From positions 1 to 7,665 of the forward strand of contig JAGOBT010000047.1 in NCBI GenBank assembly GCA_017999135.1: a DNA stretch of 7,665 nt, in the 5' to 3' direction. Positions 6,581 through 7,665 of this stretch are shown one piece after another (the first letter of the stretch is position 1; every line of letters starts with the position of its first letter). The position numbers were made by a program, and so were the translations under genes. A model generated the notes under the pieces. The model saw only the letters and a program-made list of their open reading frames with translations. It was not told the DNA's origin and searched no databases. This DNA comes from Burkholderiaceae bacterium. Lineage in GTDB: Bacteria > Pseudomonadota > Gammaproteobacteria > Burkholderiales > Burkholderiaceae_C.

Positions 6581-6605
6581 TGGCGGTGAGGATAGCGCAG
6601 ACGAC

Positions 6606-6627
6606 AAAAGCCGCCCGAAGGCGGCTT
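6606..6627 (-). terminator. UUCG-loop intrinsic terminator after ilvC
   Basis: On the minus strand, AAGCCGCC pairs with GGCGGCTT (6620-6627 with 6608-6615) around a TTCG tetraloop, and the RNA then runs into TTTT. A C(UUCG)G-closed stem is especially stable. It lies 20 bases past the ilvC stop and 25 bases before the pssA ATG, so it should end most ilvC transcripts. pssA then depends on readthrough or on a promoter in the very short remaining gap. Confidence 0.82.
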
Positions 6628-6637
6628 CCGTCAGCGG

Positions 6638-7664
<1,027 letters not shown>

Positions 7665-7665
7665 G

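Noticed and set aside
5753..6589. A 278-codon + strand frame opposite pssA
   Set aside because: It has a His/Arg/Gln-rich composition and no domain pattern, whereas the minus strand has a complete CDP-alcohol phosphatidyltransferase motif.

Overview
The window looks like a chromosomal segment of a high-GC betaproteobacterium, most likely order Burkholderiales in the Rubrivivax/Leptothrix/Sphaerotilaceae neighbourhood. This rests on the very high GC content, strong G/C third-position bias, the gene order ilvC-pssA-leuA, and proteins that read as betaproteobacterial. The exact genus cannot be fixed from the sequence alone.

Left part, + strand: the window opens inside the 3' end of a squalene/hopanoid-pathway FAD enzyme (HpnE-like). 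A complete IclR-family regulator follows. It converges on a minus-strand D-Ala-D-Ala endopeptidase (PBP7/PbpG-like), with a strong 12-bp hairpin at the junction.

Centre and right, all minus strand and read from right to left: ilvC (ketol-acid reductoisomerase), a UUCG-loop terminator, pssA (phosphatidylserine synthase), a 201-bp regulatory leader, leuA of the long 'type 2' class, leuA of the common 'type 1' class, a strong hairpin, then pbpG. IlvC makes dihydroxyisovalerate, which dehydratation turns into 2-ketoisovalerate. That is the substrate both LeuA enzymes condense with acetyl-CoA to commit carbon to leucine. PssA belongs to phospholipid synthesis and is a passenger in this cluster.

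The most interesting region is the gap between pssA and the first leuA (about 5603-5739). It holds, in order of transcription, an extended -10 promoter motif, a 16-residue [19 protein letters not shown] with three consecutive Leu codons (CTG CTA CTA), a hairpin running from the last Leu codon to the stop codon, and a GC-rich hairpin followed by a U-rich run. This is the architecture of a leucine leader-peptide attenuator controlling the tandem leuA pair. The leader ATG lies so close to the promoter motif that its mRNA may be nearly leaderless.

No tRNA, rRNA, CRISPR array, insertion sequence or prophage gene was seen. There is no gene-free stretch above 300 bases. Apart from the leuA leader, this is ordinary housekeeping chromosome.
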